64,000 nucleotides of DNA from RAM1 sp041905405 (GTDB lineage: Bacteria > Pseudomonadota > Gammaproteobacteria > Burkholderiales > Burkholderiaceae_C). Of this stretch, positions 30,581-39,422 are shown piece after piece; position 1 is the first letter of the stretch; every line of letters starts with the position of its first letter. The translations under genes and the position numbers were made by a program. Below the pieces are notes generated by a model that was not told the origin of the DNA, did no database searches, and saw nothing but the letters and a program-made list of their open reading frames with translations. The stretch covers positions 109,995 through 173,994 of the forward strand of contig JAYRLC010000005.1 of the NCBI GenBank assembly GCA_041905405.1, given 5' to 3'.

Positions 30581-30876
30581 TCGATCACCTTCGGCACGAG
30601 GAACAGGCCGCGCTCGACCGCCGGGGCGCTGCGCTGGTTCGCTTCGCGCTGGTTGGGTTCGCTCACGACATCGTCACGCAGGCGCAGCGCCACGTCCTGG
30701 ATCGCGGCCACGGGGTGCGACAGCGGCTCGACGCCCGTGGTATCCACAGCGCGCATCTGCTCCACCACGTTGAAGAAGCCATTGATCTGGGTCAGCATGC
30801 GCTCGCTTTCATTTGCGCTCAATTCCAGCCGTGCCAGATTGGCGATCCGGCTGATGTCTTGGGGGGTCAGTGCCAT
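30577..30876 (-). CDS. gatC: Asp-tRNA(Asn)/Glu-tRNA(Gln) amidotransferase subunit C
   Basis: This 99-residue GatC wraps around and stabilises the GatA-GatB complex. MALTPQDISRIANLARLELS at the N-terminus and the LFLVPKVIE end are family hallmarks. The start at ATG 30876 agrees with other GatC proteins. It is the first gene of the operon and is divergent from mreB with about 200 bases between them. That spacer includes an AT-rich stretch around 30901-30960 suited to promoters for both directions. Confidence 0.96.
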   Translation of the reverse strand: MALTPQDISRIANLARLELSANESERMLTQINGFFNVVEQMRAVDTTGVEPLSHPVAAIQDVALRLRDDVVSEPNQREANQRSAPAVERGLFLVPKVIE

Positions 30877-31077
30877 GGGGAAAAACGGTCGCGAAACCAG
30901 TTGTAAAGGGAAAATTTTGGCCCGGCGCGGACCAGTTATACACAGGGGATGGGGTATTATCCCGCCTTTGGTGCAACGCCCGCGAAACCGCTGGTATTTG
31001 CAGGAAAAAGCGGCTTTCACACACGACAAACAAGGCGTCGGCCGGCTGCGGTGCCGGCCCGCGCGAGAGGACTTCTA

Positions 31078-32121
31078 ATGTTCGGAGCATTCCGTCGGTA
31101 CTTCTCCACCGACCTGGCCATCGACCTCGGCACCGCCAACACCCTGATTTTTGTTCGCGACAAGGGCATCGTGCTCGATGAACCCTCGGTCGTTGCCATC
31201 CGCCACGAAGGCGGCCCCCAGGGCAAGAAGACCATCCAGGCGGTGGGCCACGAGGCCAAGGCCATGCTGGGCAAGGTGCCCGGCAACATCGAGGCGATCC
31301 GCCCCATGAAGGACGGCGTGATCGCCGACTTCACCGTCACCGAGCAGATGCTCAAGCAGTTCATCAAGATGGTCCATCCCCGGTCCGTCCTGAAGCCCAG
31401 CCCCCGCATCATCATCTGCGTGCCCTGCGGCTCCACCCAGGTCGAGCGCCGCGCCATCCGCGAAAGCGCGCTGGGCGCCGGCGCGTCCGAGGTCTACCTG
31501 ATCGAGGAACCCATGGCCGCCGCCATCGGCGCCGGTCTGCCGGTGTCCGAGGCGTCGGGCTCCATGGTGGTGGACATCGGCGGCGGCACCACCGAGGTCG
31601 GCGTGATCTCGCTGGGCGGCATGGTCTACAAGGGCAGCGTGCGCGTGGGCGGCGACAAGTTCGACGAAGCCATCATCAGCTACATCCGCCGCAACTACGG
31701 CATGCTGATCGGCGAGCCCACGGCTGAAGCCATCAAGAAGAACATCGGCTCGGCCTTTCCCGGCAGCGAAGTCAAGGAAATGGAAGTCAAGGGCCGCAAC
31801 CTGTCCGAAGGCGTGCCGCGCTCGTTCACGATTTCCAGCAACGAAATCCTCGAGGCGCTGACCGACCCGCTGAACAACATCGTGTCGGCCGTGAAGAACG
31901 CGCTCGAACAAACCCCGCCCGAGCTGGGCGCCGACATCGCCGAGCGCGGCATGATGCTGACCGGCGGCGGCGCACTGCTGCGCGACCTGGACCGGCTGCT
32001 GGCCGAAGAGACCGGCCTGCCCGTGCTGGTGGCGGAAGACCCGCTGACCTGCGTGGTGCGCGGCTGCGGCATCGCCCTGGAACGCATGGAGCGTCTGGGC
32101 TCCATCTTCACCAGCGAATAA
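31078..32121 (+). CDS. mreB: Rod-shape determining actin homologue MreB
   Basis: MreB polymerises under the inner membrane and positions the lateral-wall synthesis machinery. The protein is 347 residues, the standard length. It has the actin-fold phosphate-1 motif DLGTANTL, the phosphate-2 region VVDIGGGTTEVGVISLGG, and the adenosine motif MLTGGGALLRDLD. The N-terminal MFGAFRRYFS is the amphipathic membrane anchor. AGAGG precedes ATG 31078. It is the first gene of the mreBCD-mrdA operon. Confidence 0.98.
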   Translation: MFGAFRRYFSTDLAIDLGTANTLIFVRDKGIVLDEPSVVAIRHEGGPQGKKTIQAVGHEAKAMLGKVPGNIEAIRPMKDGVIADFTVTEQMLKQFIKMVHPRSVLKPSPRIIICVPCGSTQVERRAIRESALGAGASEVYLIEEPMAAAIGAGLPVSEASGSMVVDIGGGTTEVGVISLGGMVYKGSVRVGGDKFDEAIISYIRRNYGMLIGEPTAEAIKKNIGSAFPGSEVKEMEVKGRNLSEGVPRSFTISSNEILEALTDPLNNIVSAVKNALEQTPPELGADIAERGMMLTGGGALLRDLDRLLAEETGLPVLVAEDPLTCVVRGCGIALERMERLGSIFTSE

Positions 32122-32139
32122 GCGCGGGGGATTTCAGCG

Positions 32140-33060
32140 ATGCCACTCGGTACGCTGGACAGGACCCCGCCCCCCTTCTTCAAGCAGGGGCCGTCGGCCC
32201 TGTCCAAGCTCATGGTGTTCAGCGCCCTGGCGCTGTTCCTCATGGTGGCCGACACGCGCTTTCGCGTCACGCAGCCGCTGCGCGCGGCCATGGCCACGGT
32301 GCTGTACCCGGTGCAATGGCTTGCCATGCGGCCGGTGCTGCTGGTGCGAAACGGCGGAGACTACTTCCACGACCTGCAGGCCGCGCAGGCCGCAGAAGCT
32401 GCCGCGCGCAGGCGGCTGGCCGTGCAAGCCCAGCGCACGAGCCAGGTGGAACAGCTCGAGCTCGAGAACATCCGCCTGCGCAAGCTGCTCGCGCTGCGCG
32501 ACAAGATCACCACGCCAAGCCAGGCCGCCGAGGTGCTGTACGACGCGGCTGACCCCTACACGCGCAAGATCATCATCGACAAGGGGCTGGCGCAGGGCGT
32601 GGAAGCCGGCTCGCCCGTGATCGACGAATCCGGCGTGCTGGGCCAGGTCACGCGCGTGCACCCTCTCATCAGCGAGGTGACGCTGGTGATCGACAGCGAG
32701 CAGTCCATCCCCGTGCTGAACGCGCGCACCGGCGCACGCAGCGTGGCGTTCGGCGACCCGTCGCACGCGGGCGCGCTGGAGCTGCGCTTCATGGCCGGCA
32801 ACGCCGACGTGCAGGCCGGCGACCTGCTGACCACCAGCGGCGTGGACGGCATCTACCCCGCCGGCCTGCCGGTGGCGCGCGTGGACCGGGTGGAACGACG
32901 GGCGGATTCAGCATTTGCGCGCATCTACTGCATTCCGCAGGCCTTGGTCACGGGCGCCCGGCACGTGATGGTGCTCAAGCCCGTGTCGGCGCAGATTCCC
33001 CAGCGGCCCGCGCCCGATCCGGCGGCGCCCCCGCCCACCCGCAAAGGGGGCCACAAATGA
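32140..33060 (+). CDS. mreC: Rod-shape determining protein MreC
   Basis: MreC is a single-pass inner-membrane protein whose periplasmic part binds PBP2 and activates the elongasome. In this 306-residue protein a membrane segment lies at ~22-42 (LMVFSALALFLMVAD), followed by a coiled coil at ~70-115 (ARRRLAVQAQRTSQVEQLELENIRLRKLL, abbreviated here) and the double beta-barrel (VIDESGVLGQVTRVHP, VTLVIDSEQSIPV, GDLLTTSGVDGIYPAGLPV). The Pro-rich C-terminal tail is short. Its stop overlaps the mreD start by four bases. Confidence 0.96.
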   Translation: MPLGTLDRTPPPFFKQGPSALSKLMVFSALALFLMVADTRFRVTQPLRAAMATVLYPVQWLAMRPVLLVRNGGDYFHDLQAAQAAEAAARRRLAVQAQRTSQVEQLELENIRLRKLLALRDKITTPSQAAEVLYDAADPYTRKIIIDKGLAQGVEAGSPVIDESGVLGQVTRVHPLISEVTLVIDSEQSIPVLNARTGARSVAFGDPSHAGALELRFMAGNADVQAGDLLTTSGVDGIYPAGLPVARVDRVERRADSAFARIYCIPQALVTGARHVMVLKPVSAQIPQRPAPDPAAPPPTRKGGHK

Positions 33061-33575
33061 TCATGCGTCCCGGCCAGCAGCTGCTGCTGCCCGCCAACCC
33101 GCTGTTCATCTGGGGCAGCCTGCTGGTCGCCATGCTGCTGAACATGCTGCCGCTGGGACGCACGCCCTGGCTGCCGGACTTCCTGATCCTGGTGCTGGTG
33201 TTCTGGAGCGTGCACCAGCCGCTGCGCGTGGGCATCGGCGCCGCGTTTTTCTTCGGGCTGTGCATGGACGTGAACCAGGCGGCGCTGCTCGGGCAGCACG
33301 CGCTGGCCTACACGGCGCTCAGTTTCTTTGCCATCACCATCCACCGCCGCCTGCTGTGGTTCAGCGTGCCGTCGCAGGCCGTGCAGGTGCTGCCGCTGTT
33401 CGTCGCCGCGCATGCCATTGAGCTGGCCATCCGCCTCATCAGCGGGGGCGCGTTCCCGGGCTGGTCCGTGGTGCTGGCGCCACTGCTCGAATCGCTGCTG
33501 TGGCCGGTGGTCAGCATTGCTCTACTCGCGCCCCAGCGCCGCGCGCCGGACCCGGACGAAAACCGTCCGCTGTAG
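33057..33575 (+). CDS. mreD: Rod-shape determining protein MreD
   Basis: This 172-residue inner-membrane protein has five or so predicted transmembrane stretches, as MreD should (FIWGSLLVAMLLNMLP, FLILVLVFWSVHQ, IGAAFFFGLCMDV, LAYTALSFFAITIHRR, and a C-terminal pair). The position between mreC and mrdA and the LPDFLILVLVFWS pattern make the call. It belongs to the elongasome. It starts within the mreC stop and ends 15 bases before the mrdA start. Confidence 0.94.
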   Translation: MIMRPGQQLLLPANPLFIWGSLLVAMLLNMLPLGRTPWLPDFLILVLVFWSVHQPLRVGIGAAFFFGLCMDVNQAALLGQHALAYTALSFFAITIHRRLLWFSVPSQAVQVLPLFVAAHAIELAIRLISGGAFPGWSVVLAPLLESLLWPVVSIALLAPQRRAPDPDENRPL

Positions 33576-33590
33576 TGGCATGAGGTTCAC

Positions 33591-35579
33591 ATGACCGAAC
33601 TGCGCAACGTTGAGGCCGACCTGTCGCGCTTTCGGGCGCGCATCCTGGTGGCCAGCATCGTGGTGGTGCTGGCCTTCGTGCTGCTGGCGTCGCGCCTGGT
33701 GTACCTGCAGGTGGTGCGGCACGACGACCTGGACGAGCAGGCCGAGGCCAACCGCACGGCCATCGTGCCCATCGTGCCCAACCGCGGGCTCATCCTGGAC
33801 CGCAACGGCGTGGTGCTGGCAACCAACTATTCGGCCTATACGCTGGAGATCACGCCTTCGCGCCTGTCCACCAGCATCGAGCAGACGGTGGACGACCTGG
33901 CGCAGGTCATCGAGATCCAGCAGCGCGACCGCCGGCGGTTCCGCAAGCTGCTGGACGAGTCGCGCAGCTTTGAATCCCTGCCCATCCGCACGCGCCTGAC
34001 CGACGAGGAAGTGGCGCGCTTTGCGGCGCAGCGCTTTCGTTTCCCGGGCGTGGAGATCAAGGCGCGGCTGTTCCGCAACTACCCCTGGGGCGACCTGGCC
34101 AGCCACGTGATCGGCTACATCGGCCGCATCAACCAGTCCGAAAAGAAAGCCATGGAGGACTGGTCCGACGAGGAGCAGGGCAACTACCGCGGCACCGAAT
34201 ACATCGGCAAGCTGGGCATCGAGCAGAGCTTCGAAAAGCAGTTGCACGGCATCACCGGCGTCGAGCAGGTCGAGACGTCGGCCGGCGGCCGCGCCGTGCG
34301 CAAGCTGGCCAGCATTCCGGCCACGCCGGGCAACACCGTGATCCTGTCCATCGACATCAAGCTGCAGAAGCTGGTGGAGGACATGTTCGGCGATCGGCGC
34401 GGCGCGCTGGTGGCGCTGGACCCCAAGACGGGCGAGGTGCTGGCCTTCGTGAGCAAGCCCACGTTCGACCCCAACCTGTTCGTGGAAGGCATCGACAGCG
34501 AGAACTGGCAGATGCTCAACGAGTCGATCGACAAGCCGCTCTTGAACCGGGCGCTGCGCGGCACCTACCCGCCGGGCTCCACCTACAAGCCGTTCATGGC
34601 GTTGGCGGCGCTGCAGACGGGCAAGCGGTCGGCCTCCACCATCATCAACGACGCCGGCTCGTGGAATTTCGGCGGCCACGTGTTCCGCAGCCATGGCGAT
34701 CACGGGCTGGGTCCGGTGGACATGCACCAGAGCATCGTGAAGTCCAGCAACGTGTATTACTACTCGCTGGCCAACGACCTGGGCGTGGACACCATGCACG
34801 ACTTCATGAAGCCGCTGGGCTTTGGCCAGATCACGGGCATCGACGTCATGGGCGAGGTGCGCGGCGTGTTGCCCAGCCAGGAGTGGAAGCGCAACTACTA
34901 CAAGCGGCCCGAGCAGAAGAAGTGGTATGCGGGCGAAACCATTTCACTGGGCATCGGCCAGGGCTACAACGCGTTCACCATGCTGCAGCTCGCGCAGGCC
35001 ACCTCCATCCTGGCCAACGACGGCATCAAGCACAAGCCGCGGCTGGTCATTGCCACGCAGGACGCCGTGTCGCGCGCGCGCATTCCCGTGCCGCCCGAGC
35101 CGCCGGTGGACCTGGGGTTCAAGCCCGAGAACGTGGCCGTGGTGCGCAAGGCGCTGGTGGGCGTGACCCAGGAAGGCACGTCGGCCCGCGTGTTTGCCGG
35201 GGCCGGCTACCTGTCCGGCGGCAAGACCGGCACGGCCCAGGCCGTGACGATCGGCCAGAAGGAAAAGTACAACGCCTCCAAGCTCGAGGAGCACCAGCGC
35301 GACCATTCGCTGTACATGGCGTTCGCGCCGGCCGAGGACCCGAAGATCGCGCTGGCGGTGATCGTGGAGAACGCCGGCTTTGGCGCCGCGCATGCCGCGC
35401 CCATCGCCAGACGCGTGTTCGACTACTGGCTCATGAGCCAGTATCCGGGCGACGAGGACATGGCGGCGGTGCGCAAGGGCCTGGCCGCCAGCCCGATCGG
35501 CAAGCCGCGCAATGCGGCCGACGTGGGCTGGCCGCCTTCGCCCGCCGCGGCGGCGTCCGCGCCCGCCGTCGCACCCTGA
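33591..35579 (+). CDS. mrdA: Penicillin-binding protein 2 (peptidoglycan transpeptidase)
   Basis: PBP2 crosslinks lateral-wall peptidoglycan in the elongasome. The protein is 662 residues with an N-terminal membrane anchor (ILVASIVVVLAFVLLASRLVYL), a dimerisation/head region (RGLILDRNGVVLATN) and the transpeptidase domain. The nucleophile Ser330 in GSTYKPF falls at the same number as in E. coli PBP2. SSNVYYY is the second motif and GGKTGTAQ the third. No rodA gene follows; a minus-strand hydrolase gene converges on it 27 bases later. Confidence 0.97.
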   Translation: MTELRNVEADLSRFRARILVASIVVVLAFVLLASRLVYLQVVRHDDLDEQAEANRTAIVPIVPNRGLILDRNGVVLATNYSAYTLEITPSRLSTSIEQTVDDLAQVIEIQQRDRRRFRKLLDESRSFESLPIRTRLTDEEVARFAAQRFRFPGVEIKARLFRNYPWGDLASHVIGYIGRINQSEKKAMEDWSDEEQGNYRGTEYIGKLGIEQSFEKQLHGITGVEQVETSAGGRAVRKLASIPATPGNTVILSIDIKLQKLVEDMFGDRRGALVALDPKTGEVLAFVSKPTFDPNLFVEGIDSENWQMLNESIDKPLLNRALRGTYPPGSTYKPFMALAALQTGKRSASTIINDAGSWNFGGHVFRSHGDHGLGPVDMHQSIVKSSNVYYYSLANDLGVDTMHDFMKPLGFGQITGIDVMGEVRGVLPSQEWKRNYYKRPEQKKWYAGETISLGIGQGYNAFTMLQLAQATSILANDGIKHKPRLVIATQDAVSRARIPVPPEPPVDLGFKPENVAVVRKALVGVTQEGTSARVFAGAGYLSGGKTGTAQAVTIGQKEKYNASKLEEHQRDHSLYMAFAPAEDPKIALAVIVENAGFGAAHAAPIARRVFDYWLMSQYPGDEDMAAVRKGLAASPIGKPRNAADVGWPPSPAAAASAPAVAP

Positions 35580-35606
35580 ACCTGCCGTACGCTTGGCGCC
35601 GGGCGT

Positions 35607-36590
35607 TCAGCGCAGCGCCTGCGCCAACCAGCCGCCCACCACGTTGGGCATGGCGCGCACGTGGCCCGGCGGCGCGCCCTGCGGAAAGCCCACGTGCCCG
35701 CCGTGTTCGGGCTGCCACAGGCGCACGTGCGCGCCCACCTCGTGCGGCCCGGGCAGACTGTCCGCCGGCACGAACGGGTCGTTGCGGGCATTGACCACCA
35801 GCGCCGGCACCCGGATGCTGGCCAGGTGCGGCTTGGCCGATGCGCGGGCCCAGTAGTCGTCGGTGTCGCGAAAGCCGTGCAGCGGCGCGGTGAAGATGTT
35901 GTCGAACTCGTACAGGTCCCGCGCCCGCAGCAGCCGCTCGCGGTCGAACAGGCCGGGGTGCTGCTGCAGCTTCTGCAGGGCCTTGGGCACCATGGTGCGC
36001 AGGAACATGCGCGTGTAGACCTGCCGGTTGAACCCGCGCCCGATCGCGCGCCCGCCCGCCGCCAGGTCGATGGGCGAACAGACCGAGGCGACCGCCTTGA
36101 CCGAGCCCGATGCGCTGTCGCCCGCCTCACCGGCCCAGCGCATGAGCGCATTGCCGCCCAGCGACACGCCAACGGCCAGGACCGGGGCAGCATGCGCCTG
36201 CGCAAGCCGCGCGAGGATCCAGTCGATCTCCTCATGGTCTCCTGAATGGTAGGCACGCGGACCCAGATTGATCTCGCCACTGCAGCCGCGGAAATGCGGC
36301 ACGGCGAATGCCCAGCCGCTTTCCCGGGCAAAGCCCGCGAACGCCTCGGCATAGTGGCTGCGCGACGAACCTTCAAGCCCGTGGAACAGCACCAGCAGCG
36401 GGGCCGCCCCCGCCTGCGACGCAGCGGGCGGATGGACCAGGAAGTCCACGTCAATGAAGTCGCCGTCGGGCGCGTCCCAGCGCTCGCGCCGGTACTGCGG
36501 GGCGGGGCCGCTTGCGCGGCGCGAATACAGCGCGGGCCAGATCGTCTGCAGGTTGCCGCCGGGCAGCCACCAGGGCGCGACGTAGTTCAC
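35607..36590 (-). CDS. YheT-type alpha/beta hydrolase
   Basis: This 327-residue hydrolase begins at GTG 36590 with the diagnostic PWWLPGGNLQTIWPAL of the YheT group. LVLFHGLEGSSRSHY carries the oxyanion loop, GVSLGGNALMRW the nucleophile Ser in GxSxG, NARNDPFVP the acid region and EHGGHVGF the catalytic His. Substrates of bacterial YheT are not established; esterase activity is likely. A small NTF2-like gene lies 22 bases upstream on the same strand, so they may share a transcript. Confidence 0.9.
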   Translation of the reverse strand: MNYVAPWWLPGGNLQTIWPALYSRRASGPAPQYRRERWDAPDGDFIDVDFLVHPPAASQAGAAPLLVLFHGLEGSSRSHYAEAFAGFARESGWAFAVPHFRGCSGEINLGPRAYHSGDHEEIDWILARLAQAHAAPVLAVGVSLGGNALMRWAGEAGDSASGSVKAVASVCSPIDLAAGGRAIGRGFNRQVYTRMFLRTMVPKALQKLQQHPGLFDRERLLRARDLYEFDNIFTAPLHGFRDTDDYWARASAKPHLASIRVPALVVNARNDPFVPADSLPGPHEVGAHVRLWQPEHGGHVGFPQGAPPGHVRAMPNVVGGWLAQALR

Positions 36591-36612
36591 GGATGCCTCC
36601 GGCCCTGCAGGC

Positions 36613-37059
36613 TCAATGAAGCACCTGCGGCGCGTCGCTGACTTCCTGCATCTCGCTGGGCGTCCCCGGGCTCGCGTGGTGCACCACCAGGCGCCAGCCC
36701 TGGGCCGTCTTGTGATACACGTTGGTGGCGATCACCCAGGCGCGGCCGGGCCCCTCGGCCGTGAGAACGTCAATACGCTCCAGCACGTTGTGCACGGAAG
36801 CGGCCATGGACTCGACTTTGCGCACGCGCTCGGGCATCGCCCGGATGGGGCCGTTGGAGAACATGGCGTCAAAGGTGGCGCGGATGGCGACGCCGCCCAC
36901 GACGCGCGGACCGCCGGGGTGCACACAGACGATGTCGTCCTCATCCGCCCAGCAGGCCATGAGCTTGTCGATGTCGCCGGACTGCAGCGCCTCGTAGAAC
37001 GCGGCCTCCACGTCGTCGGCGGTGCCGCCGAGGGCGGCCTGGATACGGGTTTGGGGCAT
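36613..37059 (-). CDS. NTF2/SnoaL-like domain protein
   Basis: This is a 148-residue cone-fold protein of the SnoaL/DUF4440-like type. DVEAAFYEALQSGDIDKLMACWADEDD is the typical N-terminal helix pair, followed by VCVHPGGPRVVGGVAIRATF and a beta sheet ending GWRLVVHHASPG. Such proteins bind or isomerise small hydrophobic ligands, but many are uncharacterised, and I cannot assign a ligand. ATG 37059 was chosen for the conserved start of the fold. It lies between the SDR-like and YheT-like genes on the same strand. Confidence 0.82.
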   Translation of the reverse strand: MPQTRIQAALGGTADDVEAAFYEALQSGDIDKLMACWADEDDIVCVHPGGPRVVGGVAIRATFDAMFSNGPIRAMPERVRKVESMAASVHNVLERIDVLTAEGPGRAWVIATNVYHKTAQGWRLVVHHASPGTPSEMQEVSDAPQVLH

Positions 37060-37111
37060 GGACGGATGGGGCGTTGCAATGCGGCGGTTACGTTTGAAGG
37101 ATTTTGCCTGC

Positions 37112-37858
37112 TCAGGGCCGCAGCCACCGCACGACGGCGTCGCGCACGTCGCCCTGCGCAGCCAGCCAGACCACCTCGGGTGCGGCCACGTGCACGCCGG
37201 GGGGCGCCGTCTGCAAGGCGGCGTCCAGGAATTGCGCAACCTTGACGGCCCGCACCGGCTGCTCGCTGCTGGGCACCATGTAGCGGAAGACCGACAACAT
37301 CCAGCGGGCGATGCGCTCCGCAAGCCCCAGGCCGGGCTGCGCGCCGGGCCTTTGCGCCGAACGCACGAAGATCACGCGCTCGAACCCCAGCGCCGCGACG
37401 GCCTGCTCGTCCAGGCCCGCCAGGCCGCGCTTGAGCGCTTCGGGCAGCCGGCCCTGCGCATGCGGTAGCACCACGGCCAGGGTCGACGCGCCGCAGCGGC
37501 GCATCCACGCGGCCACCGCCACCAGGTCGTCCGGTTGCGGCGTCCACAGGGCGCGTTCACGGTCGTGGAACAGGCGCGGCGGATCGAACATGATCACGCC
37601 GGCGTCGGCCGCGGCCAGCGGCCACTGCGCCGGCGGACTGCCGCCGGTCTGCAGCGTCACGACGCCTTTCAGACCATCGGTGAAGGGTTCGCGCGCCAGC
37701 ACCAGCAGCCGTGCGAAGCGCTGCGTGCCGGCCAGGCGGCGCAGCACCTCATTACCCAGCGTGCCGGTGGCGCCGGCCACCAGCATGACGGGGGCCGCCG
37801 CGGCGGCACGCAGCGGGCGCACGGCCGCCTGCAGGGCTTGAATCGGATCGACGGACAT
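37112..37858 (-). CDS. NAD(P)-binding SDR-like protein
   Basis: This 248-residue Rossmann protein has the nucleotide-binding motif VAGATGTLGNEVLRRLAG at ~28-45, as in atypical short-chain dehydrogenases of the HTATIP2/TIP30 kind. No clear Tyr-x-x-x-Lys active site is seen where expected, and the C-terminal half (ERVIFVRSAQRPGAQPGLGLAERIARW) resembles the nucleoside-sugar-epimerase-like group. It may bind NADP without catalysis. The product and pathway are unknown. It is the first gene of a three-gene minus-strand run and is divergent from lemA. Confidence 0.78.
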   Translation of the reverse strand: MSVDPIQALQAAVRPLRAAAAAPVMLVAGATGTLGNEVLRRLAGTQRFARLLVLAREPFTDGLKGVVTLQTGGSPPAQWPLAAADAGVIMFDPPRLFHDRERALWTPQPDDLVAVAAWMRRCGASTLAVVLPHAQGRLPEALKRGLAGLDEQAVAALGFERVIFVRSAQRPGAQPGLGLAERIARWMLSVFRYMVPSSEQPVRAVKVAQFLDAALQTAPPGVHVAAPEVVWLAAQGDVRDAVVRWLRP

Positions 37859-37901
37859 CCATCTATGCTACCGTCACCCATCACCCGCCGAGGAACGAAC
37901 C

Positions 37902-38501
37902 ATGTTGAAACGCTGGCTGCTCACACTGATCTCCGCCCTCGCCTTGCTGGGCCTCACAGGCTGCGGCTACAACGACTTCCAGCGGCTGGACGAACAGACC
38001 AAGGCCGCCTGGAGCGAAGTGCTCAACCAGTACCAGCGCCGCGCCGACCTGATCCCCAACATCGTCAACACCGTCAAGGGCGAAGCCAATTTCGAGCAGG
38101 AGACGCTGACCAAGGTGGTCGAGGCCCGGGCCAAGGCCACGTCCATGCAGGTCACGCCCGAAACGCTGAACAACCCCGAAGCGTTCAACCGGTTCCAGCA
38201 AGCGCAGGGTGAGCTGTCCAGCGCGCTCAGCCGGCTGATGGTCACGGTGGAGCGCTACCCCGACCTCAAGGCCAACCAGGGCTTCCGCGATCTGCGTGTG
38301 CAGTTGGAAGGCACCGAGAACCGCATCACCGTCGCGCGCAACCGCTACATCCAGGCGGTGCAGGAGTACAACGTGCTGGCGCGCAGCTTCCCGAGCAACC
38401 TGACGGCCATGGTGTTCAGCTACCAGCCCAAGCCCAGCTTCACCGTGCAGAACGAGGCGCAGATCTCCACGCCGCCGCAGGTGGACTTCAACAAGAAGTA
38501 A
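37902..38501 (+). CDS. lemA: LemA family lipoprotein
   Basis: This 199-residue LemA protein has a signal sequence ending in the lipobox LTGC (Cys23), so it should be a lipoprotein rather than the usual N-terminally anchored form. The core matches the family: WSEVLNQYQRRADLIPNIVNTVKG, FQQAQGELSSALSRLMVTVERYPDLKAN, and ENRITVARNRYIQAVQEYN, forming long helices. LemA function is unsettled; it commonly sits with TPM-domain genes, as here. GAGGAACGA precedes ATG 37902. Confidence 0.93.
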   Translation: MLKRWLLTLISALALLGLTGCGYNDFQRLDEQTKAAWSEVLNQYQRRADLIPNIVNTVKGEANFEQETLTKVVEARAKATSMQVTPETLNNPEAFNRFQQAQGELSSALSRLMVTVERYPDLKANQGFRDLRVQLEGTENRITVARNRYIQAVQEYNVLARSFPSNLTAMVFSYQPKPSFTVQNEAQISTPPQVDFNKK

Positions 38502-38507
38502 GCGGCC

Positions 38508-39422
38508 ATGTTGCCCTGGGGCGCCCTGCGCACGGCCGCGGCAGCCGGTTGGCTGGCACTGTGCGCCGGGCTATGGCCCGGGGCGGCCGCCGCGCAAGGC
38601 CTGCAGCCTGTTCCCGGGCTGACCGGGCATGTGGTGGACGCCACCGGCACGTTGCCGGCCGACCGCCGGCAGGTGCTGCAGGACAAGCTCGACGCCTTTG
38701 AGAAAGCCGCGGGCTCCCAGGTGGTCGTGCTGATGGTCGCCACCACCCAGCCCGAGGACATCGCCGCCTATGCCAATCGCGTCGGCAATGCCTGGAAGAT
38801 CGGCCGCAGGGACGTAGGGGACGGCGTGCTGCTGGTCGTGGCCCGGGACGACCGCAGGGTGCGCATCGAGGTGGCGAAAGCGCTGGAGGGCGCCATTCCC
38901 GACCTGGCGGCCAGACAGATCATTGATGAAGCGATCACCCCCGCCTTCCGCCAGGGTGACTATGCCGGCGGCCTGGAGGCGGGCGCCGACCGGATCATGG
39001 CGCGCATCCGTGGCGAGGCGCTGCCGGCGCCCGCCACCAAGCCGCAGGGCACCGGCCAGAGCGGCTTCGACCTGGAAGACCTGGCGATCTTTCTTTTCTT
39101 TGCCGTGCCGGTGGGCGCTGCCGTGCTGCGCAGCATCTTCGGGCGCAAGCTGGGCGCCCTGTTCATGGGCGGCGCAGTGGGCGCCGTCGCCCTGTTCATC
39201 ACGTCCAGCCTGCTGGTGGCGGGACTGGCGGGTGTGGTGGCCATGCTGGTGGCCCTGTTTTCCAGCTTCAGCGGCGTGGGTTCCGCGGCACGGCGCGGCG
39301 GAGGTTGGGGCGGCGGCGGATGGAGCAGCGGTGGATCGGGCGGCTGGAGCGGTGGCTCCGGCGGATTCAGTTCCGGCGGCGGCGGCGATTTTGGCGGCGG
39401 CGGTGCTTCGGGGGACTGGTAA
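38508..39422 (+). CDS. TPM-domain membrane protein (YgcG family)
   Basis: This 304-residue protein has a signal peptide (residues ~1-25), a periplasmic TPM domain (~30-165, GHVVDATGTLPADRRQVLQDKLDAFEKAAGSQVVVLMVAT) and two or three transmembrane segments (~190-250). A ~45-residue tail made almost only of Gly, Ser and Trp (GGGWSSGGSGG repeats) follows and ends FGGGGASGDW. The tail is typical of YgcG proteins. TPM domains include a photosystem II repair phosphatase in plants, but bacterial roles are unclear. The gene starts six bases after lemA and its stop overlaps the next start (TAATG). Confidence 0.9.
   Translation: MLPWGALRTAAAAGWLALCAGLWPGAAAAQGLQPVPGLTGHVVDATGTLPADRRQVLQDKLDAFEKAAGSQVVVLMVATTQPEDIAAYANRVGNAWKIGRRDVGDGVLLVVARDDRRVRIEVAKALEGAIPDLAARQIIDEAITPAFRQGDYAGGLEAGADRIMARIRGEALPAPATKPQGTGQSGFDLEDLAIFLFFAVPVGAAVLRSIFGRKLGALFMGGAVGAVALFITSSLLVAGLAGVVAMLVALFSSFSGVGSAARRGGGWGGGGWSSGGSGGWSGGSGGFSSGGGGDFGGGGASGDW

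Noticed and set aside
39301..39421. GGC-rich tandem DNA repeat as a possible mobile or phase-variable repeat
   Set aside because: It is the coding region of the Gly/Ser tail normal for YgcG-type TPM proteins and is irregular at the base level.
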